Part shown: positions 50,715-59,301 of the stretch, piece after piece
Layout of the letters: every line of letters begins with the position of its first letter
Numbering within the stretch: the stretch's first letter is position 1
NCBI RefSeq assembly: GCF_023712105.1
Contig: NZ_JAMLJI010000006.1
Span: forward strand, 1 to 64,000
Reading direction: 5' to 3'
DNA: 64,000 nt
DNA from: Larsenimonas suaedae
GTDB taxonomy: Bacteria > Pseudomonadota > Gammaproteobacteria > Pseudomonadales > Halomonadaceae
Notes under the pieces: generated by a model
Databases searched by the model: none
Seen by the model: only the letters and a program-made list of their open reading frames with translations
What the model was told of the DNA's origin: nothing
Position numbers and translations under genes: made by a program

Positions 50715-51113
50715 TCACGGCTTCGTTCGGATCTTGGATACCACGCCTTCAAGCACCCCACCGGCAAAATAAAAACTGAGCACCAACGTTACCGGCCTGG
50801 CCAACGTATCGTTATTCAGCTCGCCAAGGGCCCGTGCAGCCTCTGAAACCTGTTCCCCATACCCTGGCTCAACAAAACCAGAAAAAACCAGCATACAGGC
50901 GCACAGGAGCCATACGACCACATACGGAAGTGTTACCGACAGTGCCAAAAGGCGCTGAGCCAGTTTAAACGGCTCATACAACTTCAGGAGCGACATGAAT
51001 CGAGTGGCCTTCTCTTCGTCGGTGAAGATCGCTTTATCGACCCCGTTGTAGATCCCGTCTGCCGCTTTCTTGATTACGTTGTCACTGCCAAACAAAGAGC
51101 TCCATAACCCCAT
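50715..51113 (-). CDS. Holin, 3TM superfamily-like
   Basis: A 132-aa membrane protein. The N-terminal amphipathic MGLWSSLFGSDNVIKKAADGIYNGVDKAIFTDEEKA is typical of the Holin_3TM (GTA-type) family, followed by a hydrophobic pair at about 57-85 and another hydrophobic segment at ~105-125. It is the terminal gene of the leftward tail-fibre unit, adjacent to the plasmid origin. It may be the true holin for the endolysin at 18.7 kb. Confidence 0.75.
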   Translation of the reverse strand: MGLWSSLFGSDNVIKKAADGIYNGVDKAIFTDEEKATRFMSLLKLYEPFKLAQRLLALSVTLPYVVVWLLCACMLVFSGFVEPGYGEQVSEAARALGELNNDTLARPVTLVLSFYFAGGVLEGVVSKIRTKP

Positions 51114-51124
51114 GATCTACTCCT

Positions 51125-51156
51125 TATTTCAATGCGTCATTATTTAAGTATTGCAA
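51125..51156 (+). repeat. Octamer array F, upstream of 3TM holin gene
   Basis: Four 8-bp units in register, TATTTCAA, TGCGTCAT, TATTTAAG and TATTGCAA, with a poorly matching fifth on the left. It ends 12 bases before the holin start codon in the reading direction, so a bound protein could silence lysis. Confidence 0.75.
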
Positions 51157-51157
51157 T

Positions 51158-51183
51158 AAAAACCCCCGCATTAAGCGGGGGCT
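51158..51183 (-). terminator. Terminator of the tail-fibre operon
   Basis: Minus strand AGCCCCCGC-TTAAT-GCGGGGG then five T. It separates the tail-fibre unit from the 3TM holin gene. Confidence 0.85.
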
Positions 51184-51199
51184 CTTCGAGTACCTTGGC

Positions 51200-51532
51200 T
51201 TAGATGCCGTCGGCTTCTGCCTGCTCTTGCTCAGGTGTCAGAGGCACCTGAACTTCGGGCTTCGGCAAGTCATAGTCCGTCGCATCCTTGAACTCATCCA
51301 GCGACTTCAGATGGTTGTACGCCTGCTTGATGTAGTTCGTGCCATCGAGCTGTGGCTTGAACCGAGTCGTGCGTTCGTCCAGCAGCTCATTGGTGTCGAT
51401 GTCCTTGTAGGCGTACTTCACGCGAATGACGTCACGGCCTTCAACGGATGTCACCAGGACGTAGGTGTTCTCCTTGCGCAGTGCACCAGAGAAACCAGGA
51501 CGAGTAATTTGAAACGTGTTTTTAAGAGCCAT
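51200..51532 (-). CDS. Hypothetical protein downstream of tail spike, 110 aa
   Basis: Begins MALKNTFQITRPGFSGALRKENTYVLVTSVEG and reads as a beta-rich domain with an acidic C-terminus (LTPEQEQAEADGI). The ATG at 51532 follows AAGGAATTTGC and is preferred over an upstream TTG. It may be a spike chaperone or an accessory receptor-binding factor, from its position only. Confidence 0.55.
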   Translation of the reverse strand: MALKNTFQITRPGFSGALRKENTYVLVTSVEGRDVIRVKYAYKDIDTNELLDERTTRFKPQLDGTNYIKQAYNHLKSLDEFKDATDYDLPKPEVQVPLTPEQEQAEADGI

Positions 51533-51579
51533 ATGCAAATTCCTTGGTAATGAGAAACAGGGTGATTAAGCCAGATCAA

Positions 51580-53604
51580 TCACGAGCCGTTCATGAAAAT
51601 GAACTCGAACGTGTCATCCGCATTGTCACGGGTCGGCAAGCAGGGTTCTTTAGTGGCCTTATCACGGAAGAACATATAGAAGCCCTTACAGATCTTGTAG
51701 GCACCCCAACTGCCAGAGTAAGAAGAAGAGGGCGACCAACGTTCAAACTCGATGTCCGGGTTTGAACAGCGCACACCGATGATGAACGGATCCGAAATCT
51801 GGTAGTGCGTGCTCCAGAGCGTAACGTAGGGGTTACCGTTGCTATCATTGCCAGAGGTCGACTCATCGAAAAATGCGACCTTCCCGGTCGGTTTACCCTT
51901 CTCGAACGTCCCTTCCCAACGCACCCCGATTGGCATGTTGGCCGTATAACTGCCTTCTTTATAACGTTCCGCTGCTTCCCCCGTTTCGACATCAATGACG
52001 TTGCCATCAGCATCTTCGGTGGCATTTGGATTGGTGTATCGGTAGGGAACCTTGTGACGCATGGCACCGTAACCAGCAGGCTCAAATGCAGACCATGCAC
52101 CGATCTCACCATCCTTGACCGTTTCACGGGGCCAGTGTAAACCGGCAGGGCTCAACGTATGTCGATCCACCTTTGATAGGTAGACGCCACCGTAGTAGGG
52201 GTTCACGTACAGGCTGCCGTTGGGCTGCAAGTACAAGGAGCTCCAACCGTTCTCGTTGCCCCGGGTGGTCAGTTTGAACGCGCGTGCCTCAGACCAAGCA
52301 TCAGGCACAAAGTCGAGGGATCGCGCATGCAGGTTTGTACGCTGACCCGTAGAAGTAGCCACCTGCACGAAGCCGGCGTCTACCGATACACCGCCCAACT
52401 TGCCGTCATGCCCTTCGTCATCGTCTTTCGTTACGGTGTTCAAATCCGCTGAGTTGTAGCGAGTCGAGTTACCGGCAGAGAACTCAGACTGAGACGCTTG
52501 GTTCATGCGCACTTCAAACTGCGGAATCGGATTGCCGTTCTCGTCTGTTCCACCCCGTTTCTCGAACCAGTTGCCTTCACGGCGGTTACTGCCAGAAGAA
52601 CGGCATGATACGAACGGTGCCCCACACTCTTCCCAGATGTTGTCGATGAAGCCGGAACCGGTCACTTCGCCGGTAAACCAGTATCCTTTCTCGCAAGACT
52701 GGTGCTCACACTGATTGATCGTCACGGTGGTAATGGAATCGCCAGAGGACACCGCGCAGTACATCAGCGAAGTGAACGCACAGCGGTGGACACGGCTGTC
52801 GCAGTTCAGCTGGCCAATTGCGACATAGAAGCCGTGAAACATGCAGTGTTCGAAGTGATTCACATAGCCGTAGGCGCGCAGACCACAGGCGTCGGTAGAC
52901 TTTCGACCGTTGCCTACGAAGCTCAGGTAACGCGCGTAGTGAACGTCGCGGAACATGAAACCAGAGGAATGAAATCCGAAAGTTTCGGCGTTTTCCGGTT
53001 CCTCGAAATTGCCGGTCGAGAAGTCATCACGGGAATCATCATGAGAAAGGTTTGGCCCGGCGAAAACGGCAGCCACATTCTTGTCATGACCCCAGTACGC
53101 AAACTTGTTGCCAGAGAGGCCAATTTGTTTCAGATCAACCTGAGCGTCGACCATGAAGCGACCGTTCGGGAAGTGCAGCTCCATGACGTCGTTATCGACC
53201 ATGGTTTGCAGGATGGCTGAAGTGTCCTTGCCGCCCGTCGGATCCGCGCCCCACATGATGACGTTGTCGCGCTCATCCAGGTTTGCCCACTCACGCTTGT
53301 AGCGTGCACCGCCGGCCGTGACGATCGTATCGCCACCGTTGTCTTCACTGGTGGTGTCAGAAGGCATGTGACGGTAGATACCACCACCGTACCCTTCATA
53401 GGTGTGGTAGGACGTCTCTACCCGCTCACCGGCGATCTTCGGAGTACGTGCACGTAGATCCTCGACCGAGGCAACACGTACCGGATACTCACCCGTGGTG
53501 ATGGTTTCAAGGCCCTTCTCGGTCTTGATCAAGCGAGTGGTGATCTCGCCCATGACGTTTTTGATGGCCGTAGCCAGAGTCGTGAACTTTGCAGGGATTC
53601 CCAT
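51580..53604 (-). CDS. Tail spike with beta-helix
   Basis: A 674-aa receptor-binding protein. The N-terminal ~40 residues are helical and would attach to the tail. A GERVETSYHTYEGYGGGIYR segment and NVIMWGADPTGGKDTSAIL (~120-140) mark the usual entry into a right-handed beta-helix as in pectate-lyase-like spikes. A long Gly/Asn-rich beta region and a C-terminal domain (WSPSSSYSGSWGAYKICKGF) follow. It probably binds or cleaves host surface polysaccharide. Confidence 0.75.
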   Translation of the reverse strand: MGIPAKFTTLATAIKNVMGEITTRLIKTEKGLETITTGEYPVRVASVEDLRARTPKIAGERVETSYHTYEGYGGGIYRHMPSDTTSEDNGGDTIVTAGGARYKREWANLDERDNVIMWGADPTGGKDTSAILQTMVDNDVMELHFPNGRFMVDAQVDLKQIGLSGNKFAYWGHDKNVAAVFAGPNLSHDDSRDDFSTGNFEEPENAETFGFHSSGFMFRDVHYARYLSFVGNGRKSTDACGLRAYGYVNHFEHCMFHGFYVAIGQLNCDSRVHRCAFTSLMYCAVSSGDSITTVTINQCEHQSCEKGYWFTGEVTGSGFIDNIWEECGAPFVSCRSSGSNRREGNWFEKRGGTDENGNPIPQFEVRMNQASQSEFSAGNSTRYNSADLNTVTKDDDEGHDGKLGGVSVDAGFVQVATSTGQRTNLHARSLDFVPDAWSEARAFKLTTRGNENGWSSLYLQPNGSLYVNPYYGGVYLSKVDRHTLSPAGLHWPRETVKDGEIGAWSAFEPAGYGAMRHKVPYRYTNPNATEDADGNVIDVETGEAAERYKEGSYTANMPIGVRWEGTFEKGKPTGKVAFFDESTSGNDSNGNPYVTLWSTHYQISDPFIIGVRCSNPDIEFERWSPSSSYSGSWGAYKICKGFYMFFRDKATKEPCLPTRDNADDTFEFIFMNGS

Positions 53605-53608
53605 AGGC

Positions 53609-54559
53609 TTACTCCGCAGTTGTTGAAATGTTGAGTGCGTCGGCGCTCGCGTTAAAGGCTGCCGTCATGGCATCGATGCCCTCGGAAACATCAGCAGTCA
53701 GCTGAGCATCTGAGGCAGAGGAATCACCGGCGGCCTGGATGGCTTCCTCGATGCGATCGGCGTTTGCCGCGGCGACCATGGCGCTGTTGGAGGCAGCCTT
53801 GGCTGAGTCGGCCGCACTGGCGGCTGAGTCAGAGGCATCAACTACGCGCTGATCTGCCATGGACAGCTTTTCGGAGATCTCAGAGGCCCGCTGGTTGGCC
53901 GACTCTGCTGAGGTGGCTGCCGCAGCTGCACTGGATGCCGAGGCGATCTGAGCCGCAGCCGCATTGGTTTCGCTGCTCTTGGCGTTGCTCGCACTGTTGG
54001 CGGCATTGGCCGCAGACACCTGAGAATCGACCGCTGCCTTGCTGGTGGTCTCACGCAGCGTGGTCAGACCGGAGATGGCATTGGTTGCCGTCAGGGCACT
54101 GTTTGACGCCGCCATGGCGCTGTCAGCCGCTGCTGTAGCAGACGTACCGGCACTGCCGCTGTAGTTCAGGGCGTCATCGCGAGCGTGCTGAGCGTCGATC
54201 TTGTGCTGGGTGATCTTCTGAATTGCGGCTTCGTCATAGGACGTGTTCGACGGTTCCGGGGTCATGATCAGGTCAGCCAGGTGAACCGGCTCATCGCTGT
54301 CAGGGACGTAGAACTCGTGGCGAATGGATACGCCGGACTCTGCGTCGGTTGCGGTCAGCACGTAGTCGTACTGCTCGACCGGGTAGAGATCTACCGAGCC
54401 ATGACCATTCTCATCAGTCGTTGCATCGACCGAGGTGGGAACGACCACGCCATCCTTCTCGCTGGCAAAACCAGAGCCTGTCAGCTGAATCGCGACAGAG
54501 GCGTTCGAGAACGGTTTCCCGTCCGGGGTGATAAGTTGAAACGTTACGTTAGTAGTCAT
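53609..54559 (-). CDS. Tail fibre adaptor with Ala/Ser coiled coil
   Basis: A 316-aa protein. Residues 1-100 form an immunoglobulin-like domain (MTTNVTFQLITPDGKPFSNASVAIQ..., carboxypeptidase-regulatory style). Residues ~125-290 are a repetitive Ala/Ser/Asn-rich coiled coil like trimeric tail fibre stalks. Four bases separate it from the spike gene, which it may hold on the virion. Confidence 0.7.
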   Translation of the reverse strand: MTTNVTFQLITPDGKPFSNASVAIQLTGSGFASEKDGVVVPTSVDATTDENGHGSVDLYPVEQYDYVLTATDAESGVSIRHEFYVPDSDEPVHLADLIMTPEPSNTSYDEAAIQKITQHKIDAQHARDDALNYSGSAGTSATAAADSAMAASNSALTATNAISGLTTLRETTSKAAVDSQVSAANAANSASNAKSSETNAAAAQIASASSAAAAATSAESANQRASEISEKLSMADQRVVDASDSAASAADSAKAASNSAMVAAANADRIEEAIQAAGDSSASDAQLTADVSEGIDAMTAAFNASADALNISTTAE

Positions 54560-54644
54560 ACGCGCCTCCTTTTATGCCCCTTGAAGTGGGGTCAGGCGCG
54601 GCCATGGTAGGGGAGCAAAATCAATCCATCTGAGAAAAATGCCC

Positions 54645-55049
54645 CTATGGGGCATCTTTCTTTAAAGCGGGTAATTCAGTCTTAAATGCCTGTACGGCAA
54701 GCGTCCAATCTTCGGTGTCTTGCGTCGATCGGATCCGTTTCTTGGCCCGTGCTCGAGCGGCTTCGATCTGAGCGGAAACACTCCGCCAGGCCGTGCGCAT
54801 CGCAACCACTTCAGAAACCAGTGCCTCAACAGAGAGCTCCCGGGCCTCGGCTTCGGCGTTAAGGTGCGGGAACGGGCCATCATGACCTGCGTTGTACTCG
54901 ACCGCTTCGGCGTACTTTTCCTGATACGCCAGGGCCTGACCACTTCCGTCTGTGACGAACAGCAGGCGATGCCGTTCGGCCAGCTGATCCACCTCCAGAA
55001 TGTACTGCGCCTGGGCCCCGTCCATATCGGCGATGATGAGTGCATCCAT
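54645..55049 (-). CDS. Tail-associated hypothetical protein, 134 aa
   Basis: An acidic N-terminal alpha/beta part (MDALIIADMDGAQAQYILEVDQLAERH) and a helical C-terminus with AWRSVSAQIEAARARAKKRI, similar in layout to tail-fibre assembly proteins with a DUF4376-like helical end. Located between tail genes, it likely assists fibre assembly. Confidence 0.55.
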   Translation of the reverse strand: MDALIIADMDGAQAQYILEVDQLAERHRLLFVTDGSGQALAYQEKYAEAVEYNAGHDGPFPHLNAEAEARELSVEALVSEVVAMRTAWRSVSAQIEAARARAKKRIRSTQDTEDWTLAVQAFKTELPALKKDAP

Positions 55050-55051
55050 GG

Positions 55052-55246
55052 TCAGGTCTCCAGGCGTGCGATGGCACGCTTCAATAGCGCCACGATGGCA
55101 GCGCGATCGGCCGTCGGCGTGAAGATCTTCACCTGTTTGGATTCATCGCCCTTGGCCTCACCCACGATCACGCAGTTCTCGAGCGTGCCGTCGTTTTGAG
55201 CCAGGTTAAGCATTGAAGTTACGTTGTCGCTGTTTGCCATAGTCAT
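55052..55246 (-). CDS. Small tail-locus protein, 64 aa
   Basis: A compact protein (TLENCVIVGEAKGDESKQVKIFTPTADRAAIVALLKRAI) that starts directly at the end of the tail tip gene and is followed two bases later by the next. No family recognised. Confidence 0.5.
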   Translation of the reverse strand: MTMANSDNVTSMLNLAQNDGTLENCVIVGEAKGDESKQVKIFTPTADRAAIVALLKRAIARLET

Positions 55247-57058
55247 TTATCCCAGTCGTGAGACTTCACCTGTTGCGATGTTGGTGCCGCCTGCCTCAAT
55301 GGTGTTTGGCTCATAACCCAGGCCCGTTGTGCCCTTGTCCTGTACAAGAACGTCAATGTAGATCCGTGTTCGAGCACGAATACTCGATGAGCTGCGGTAA
55401 GCCGGGTAGGTGTACTCGCCATCCCCGGTCACGGTGCCACTGAAGTTCATGGAGTACGTGTAGCGACCCGTGGCGGTCTTGGTGTCAATGGTGCCGGTCT
55501 TGTTGATAACGGTGACGCCGTCTACTTGCACGAGGATGTTGGCACGCACGCGGATAGTGACCGTGCCGCTGTATCGGGTGGTCGTCCATTCGTTGTGCGC
55601 CCCACCCCAAGTACTTTTTGTGCCGCCGACTGTTCCCACAATGTTTACGTTGGCTCGGGCATTGCCGCGCAGTGACACGCGCCCGTTTTCAGGCATCTCA
55701 CTGACCGAGTCATAACCCCATCCCGTCGTGAAGTACTGCGTGCTGCTGTTGACGGTCACGTCACCCCAGTTCTGGTACTTGTCGACCTTGATAGCGCCGT
55801 AGGGTGAGTTGCCATTCACCGTCAGCGTCTTGATCTCGAGGTTGCCTCGGATGGTTGCATCGTTGAACTCGGTATACCCGCTTTGAAGGATGCACCACCC
55901 TCTCGAGCCAGAGATAAAACCATCCGAGAAGACGTCGCCCGAGAAACTCGCAGCCTCGCGTACCCGAAGGTTGGCCACGTCGATGTGCTCGGCCTTGAGC
56001 TTTCCACCAGAGAACGCCAGTGAGCCGTCATCCGCGCGCAGCTTGTTGAAGGTGAGCTTTCGGATCACGGCATCGTCGATGAAGGTTTCCCCGCCCTCGA
56101 TGATGAAAGGCTTCACCTTGTCCTGACTGGATCGACCGACCCAGAACCGATCCACGTCGAAACCAGCCTCAACCGTCTTGCCATCGTTGTAGACGCCGAA
56201 GCCACCGACCATTCCATTGACGTCGACCTTGGCCGTGTACAGCGCCCCGATGTCGGTAATGGTGTCGCCCACCTTCTTGATGTCCGCTTTCATCTGGGTC
56301 TGCACCGAGGCGATGTCGTCATCGATTCGGGCTTGCACGGTATCGAGTTGCTTGGCCATGGCGCCATCGGCGTCTGTACGGGCCTGCTTCTCTTCCTGAA
56401 TGGCGGCCGTGAGTGTCTGGGACTGGGTCTCCATCTCGGCGTAGACCGTGTTTACCGACTCGACGAACGCACTGTCGGAGGTCGTGCGTGCCTTGGTCTC
56501 TTCCTGAAGCAGTGCGCGCGTCTCATCGGAGTGCGCCTGCACCTCGTTGAAAGACACCCCCAGGGCATCGTCATTCTTGGCTCGCTCAATGGCCTCCTGG
56601 TCGATCCCCAGCCGGTTGAGGGTGATCTGGTCGATAGAGCCCTTCAGAGCCTCTGCAAGCACGCCTGAGTCGATCTGGCCGGTCAGCATCTCGAGCATCT
56701 GCTGAATGGTTGGCCGAGCGGTCGCCGAGGCCGGCCCGATCCGCTCACCCACCGTGCCGTTAATCGACACAATCTCGATCCAGTAGAAATACTCGATGGC
56801 CGTGGCCGTCGTTGTCCGATCGAAGAAGTACCCACCACTGACGATCTTGTAGAGCAGTGGATCAGCGTCCGTCCCGGACGTGCTTCGGTATAGACGGGTA
56901 TGCGCCACTGCGTGTGGATTGATTTCAGGATACGTCCACTCGACGTCGACACCGCCAAAGGCCGGCGTTGCCGTAAGTACGGCGCTGTTATCCGGGTCGC
57001 CTTCTTTAGGGCCTGAATACCCACCCCCGGTGCCGCAAACCATGTTGGAACAGGCCAT
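55247..57058 (-). CDS. Tail tip / host specificity protein, J-like C-terminal architecture
   Basis: A 603-aa protein. A fibronectin type III-like domain (~25-110) leads to a coiled coil (~115-265), then a DUF1983-like segment (ALYTAKVDVNGMVGGFGVYNDGK, FWVGRSSQ, ~265-320), as in the distal part of lambda J-type host specificity proteins. The C-terminus is beta-rich and probably binds the receptor. The ATG at 57058 behind AGGGGTGC is preferred over the GTG at 57067. It is the first gene of the leftward tail unit. Confidence 0.75.
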   Translation of the reverse strand: MACSNMVCGTGGGYSGPKEGDPDNSAVLTATPAFGGVDVEWTYPEINPHAVAHTRLYRSTSGTDADPLLYKIVSGGYFFDRTTTATAIEYFYWIEIVSINGTVGERIGPASATARPTIQQMLEMLTGQIDSGVLAEALKGSIDQITLNRLGIDQEAIERAKNDDALGVSFNEVQAHSDETRALLQEETKARTTSDSAFVESVNTVYAEMETQSQTLTAAIQEEKQARTDADGAMAKQLDTVQARIDDDIASVQTQMKADIKKVGDTITDIGALYTAKVDVNGMVGGFGVYNDGKTVEAGFDVDRFWVGRSSQDKVKPFIIEGGETFIDDAVIRKLTFNKLRADDGSLAFSGGKLKAEHIDVANLRVREAASFSGDVFSDGFISGSRGWCILQSGYTEFNDATIRGNLEIKTLTVNGNSPYGAIKVDKYQNWGDVTVNSSTQYFTTGWGYDSVSEMPENGRVSLRGNARANVNIVGTVGGTKSTWGGAHNEWTTTRYSGTVTIRVRANILVQVDGVTVINKTGTIDTKTATGRYTYSMNFSGTVTGDGEYTYPAYRSSSSIRARTRIYIDVLVQDKGTTGLGYEPNTIEAGGTNIATGEVSRLG

Positions 57059-57073
57059 AGGCTGCACCCCTAC

Positions 57074-57113
57074 TTTGAATAGTTAAATACTGCAATAACG
57101 CAATATTTAATCA
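57074..57113 (-). repeat. Octamer array G, between tail unit and thyX
   Basis: Five 8-bp units in register on the minus strand, including TATTGCGT, TATTGCAG and TATTTAAC. It fills the 85-bp divergent gap and could control both directions. Confidence 0.8.
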
Positions 57114-57142
57114 TTGCTCTGCCTCATTGGAGGAAAAACTTG

Positions 57143-57943
57143 ATGCAGGCCCTCTACAGAAATCACATGGGCAACGACCTCGAGGTCGTCCGTGACGCAC
57201 GTATCAGCTTTGATTCGTCGTCCGATGCCCTTGAATGGCGTAACCAGACAATCCCCCATACCGAACCAGGGTACACCGATCAGGTGCCTGTCCCTGTCCT
57301 TGCGGGCCGGGATTATAAGTTGATCCGTTTCCTGGCTCGGGGCTGTCGCTTTGAACAGTGGGATCAGGCCGTCACGGCGCTTCAAGGCGGCGATCTTGCA
57401 CCCGGTGAGATCGATACGCTGTTGCGCTGGGTCAAGCGTATGCCGACCTATTGGACGCCCTTTGCGCATCAAATGGTGAAGCTGCGCATGAAAGCCCCGA
57501 TCCCCATACGCACGCAGTGCTTCAAGAGCAAGCAAGGCTTCGTCGAAAACGAGGAGAGCCGACGCTACATCGATTCGACACCTGAGCTGTTCGTTCCCGA
57601 GTTCCGTGTTCGCCCCGAAGGCTCGATCAAGCAGGGCTCCGGGGGAATCCATCCCGACAATGCCTATTGGCAAGGGCGGTATCGCGCAGGCTGCGACATC
57701 GCCATCCATGAATACGAACGAATGATTCAGGAAGGTATCGCCCCTGAGCAGGCACGTTTCGTGCTGCCTCAGGGCGTCTACGTCAACTGGGTCTGGACAG
57801 GCTCGCTGTACGCCTATGCCGAGTTCTGCAACAAGCGCTCCGACCGAGGCCATGCTCAGGGTGAGATCGCCGACCTGGCTCAGGAGATCGATCAGATCCT
57901 GCGCGTGCTGTATCCGGCCTCATGGAAGGCCCTGACGGAGTGA
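57143..57943 (+). CDS. thyX: Flavin-dependent thymidylate synthase
   Basis: A 266-aa ThyX, which makes dTMP from dUMP with FAD and methylene-tetrahydrofolate. The core signature is near VKLRMKAPIPIRTQCFKSKQ...ENEESRRYI (residues ~113-140), where RTQ replaces the usual RHR but NEESRRY is kept. An SLYAYAEFCNKRSD segment with the late active-site Arg is also present. GGAGG precedes the ATG at 57143. It completes the dCTP/dUTP-to-dTMP route with the deaminase and dUTPase. Confidence 0.9.
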   Translation: MQALYRNHMGNDLEVVRDARISFDSSSDALEWRNQTIPHTEPGYTDQVPVPVLAGRDYKLIRFLARGCRFEQWDQAVTALQGGDLAPGEIDTLLRWVKRMPTYWTPFAHQMVKLRMKAPIPIRTQCFKSKQGFVENEESRRYIDSTPELFVPEFRVRPEGSIKQGSGGIHPDNAYWQGRYRAGCDIAIHEYERMIQEGIAPEQARFVLPQGVYVNWVWTGSLYAYAEFCNKRSDRGHAQGEIADLAQEIDQILRVLYPASWKALTE

Positions 57944-58249
57944 ACCAGAGACCTCCCTACCCTCGCCTACCCCAGGCGACGCCACACGGGTGCGCGAACG
58001 TCTGAGTGCAGCGAAGACTGAGCAAGCACGGAAGTGTGGCAAGCCGGCTGGAATTGAATATTTCTTCTGGTTCTTCATGCCCAAGGCTCCCTTTCCGGGG
58101 CGCCGCGCTGGCGGGCGCTCGCTGCGCTCGTCCCTTGCGCTGCCCGGACGGGAGCCTTGGGCGGAGAAAGCCACCGACGGTGGGATGGGGGATTTCTCCC
58201 CTTATATATTACGTCCGTTTATGTTGTTGTTTTTAAAGGTTTTTATAGA
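57944..58249. other. GC-rich non-coding stretch
   Basis: This ~306-bp gap has GC-rich partial inverted repeats (GGCTCCC...GGGAGCC around 58085-58157) and an AT-rich end (TTATATATTACG, 58203-58214) that may hold a promoter for the next gene. The overlapping open frames do not look like real proteins. Confidence 0.45.
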
Positions 58250-58678
58250 ATGGTCACATACCCCATCAGCCAGATGCCTTTCTTGTCTGAACGGCTTGGT
58301 GCTGTTCGATGCGCTCGGATTGGTTATCTGGATCGCATGAATCCCTGGCGCCAAGCCGGGGCCACCAACCTCAAGAATACGGTCATCGACCTGATGCAAG
58401 GGAGACGTCCCACGGACGTGGCCTGCCCTGTCTCTGATGTGATTGGGGGCATCTCACGCCTCAATCACGCCAACGGTAAGGACAACTATCGGCCTTTAAG
58501 CATGACCCGCCTGTATACGATCCTGCAGTGCATGCCACTGATCAACACGCGCGAGGTCATGACCATGTTTGACGTGGGCGACAGACAAGCTCGGCGATAC
58601 GTAAAAGCGTGCAAGCTCATCATCAAATGCCTGGAAAAACAGGCAATAGAAAACCCATCAGTGCCTGACGGGCACTAA
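58250..58678 (+). CDS. Putative DNA-binding protein, 142 aa
   Basis: Helical and basic. A helix-turn-helix-like segment near the C-terminus (NTREVMTMFDVGDRQARRYVKAC, ~107-129) and RLNHANGKDNYRPLS in the middle. The ATG at 58250 lies after an AT-rich leader without a strong ribosome site. It stands alone between ThyX and the replication set and is a candidate regulator. Confidence 0.55.
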   Translation: MVTYPISQMPFLSERLGAVRCARIGYLDRMNPWRQAGATNLKNTVIDLMQGRRPTDVACPVSDVIGGISRLNHANGKDNYRPLSMTRLYTILQCMPLINTREVMTMFDVGDRQARRYVKACKLIIKCLEKQAIENPSVPDGH

Positions 58679-58774
58679 CACAAGGACGTGGAGTGTCCGC
58701 CTGAATTTCCCGCAACAGGCGCTAGTTCAATACGTAGACTCGCCGTGAGTCTCTACCTATAGGTGACATTCCCA

Positions 58775-59248
58775 ATGAAAATCTGTAAGTCCATTGGCTG
58801 CGAAACAAAGTTCAGTTCAACCCTTCCTGGCGACTTCTGTGAAAAGTGTCAGGGCCATCTCGAGCAGTTCCCCCATCCAGACATCGACATCCAACTGGAA
58901 AGCACTCCCAAGATTCAGAAGCCCTCCGGGCTTTCCCTCGAAATGGAAGCCGGCCCGGAGTTCACCTCATCCGGCGGCGATAACGACTACTGGCTCGTCA
59001 ACATCAACGATCCCAAGCGCCTCGAGCCCTACAAGGCCGAGTGTGAAGACATCATCGAGAACCTTGAGATGACCTTCCAGGAAGGCGAAGCCTTCAAGGC
59101 ACTCTGGCGCAAGTGCAAGCTCCGTCTTGGTGACGGCAAGCCCGGTGACACTGAAGTCCGCAACTCGGAAAAGGTGGCGCACTACGGGGCTCGGATGGCT
59201 GTCATGGATAAACGCCGCGCCCAGCGCGCCACTCACTTCATTATTTAA
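58775..59248 (+). CDS. Zinc-ribbon-containing protein, 157 aa
   Basis: An N-terminal CKSIGC...FCEKCQ (residues 3-28) forms a zinc knuckle; the rest is acidic and helical. The ATG at 58775 follows AGGTGAC. Octamer array H begins within its last codons. It precedes the N4 gp42-45-like set and might be a replication accessory factor. Confidence 0.6.
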   Translation: MKICKSIGCETKFSSTLPGDFCEKCQGHLEQFPHPDIDIQLESTPKIQKPSGLSLEMEAGPEFTSSGGDNDYWLVNINDPKRLEPYKAECEDIIENLEMTFQEGEAFKALWRKCKLRLGDGKPGDTEVRNSEKVAHYGARMAVMDKRRAQRATHFII

Positions 59249-59273
59249 CTATTGCAATACTGCACTACTGAAA
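59234..59273 (+). repeat. Octamer array H, upstream of gp42-like gene
   Basis: Five 8-bp units in register, including TATTTAAC, TATTGCAA and TACTGCAC. A perfect 10-pair hairpin (ACTGCACTAC...GTAGTGCAGT, 59259-59286) overlaps its end and lies 16 bases before the next ATG. Confidence 0.8.
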
Positions 59274-59301
59274 TACGTAGTGCAGTGCTTCAGGATTCGT
59301 C

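Noticed and set aside
57920-58340. Frames in the gap after thyX (57920-58174 minus, 57990-58340 plus)
   Set aside because: GC-rich inverted repeats create open frames on both strands; compositions are atypical and the plus frame would overlap the better-supported 58250 gene.
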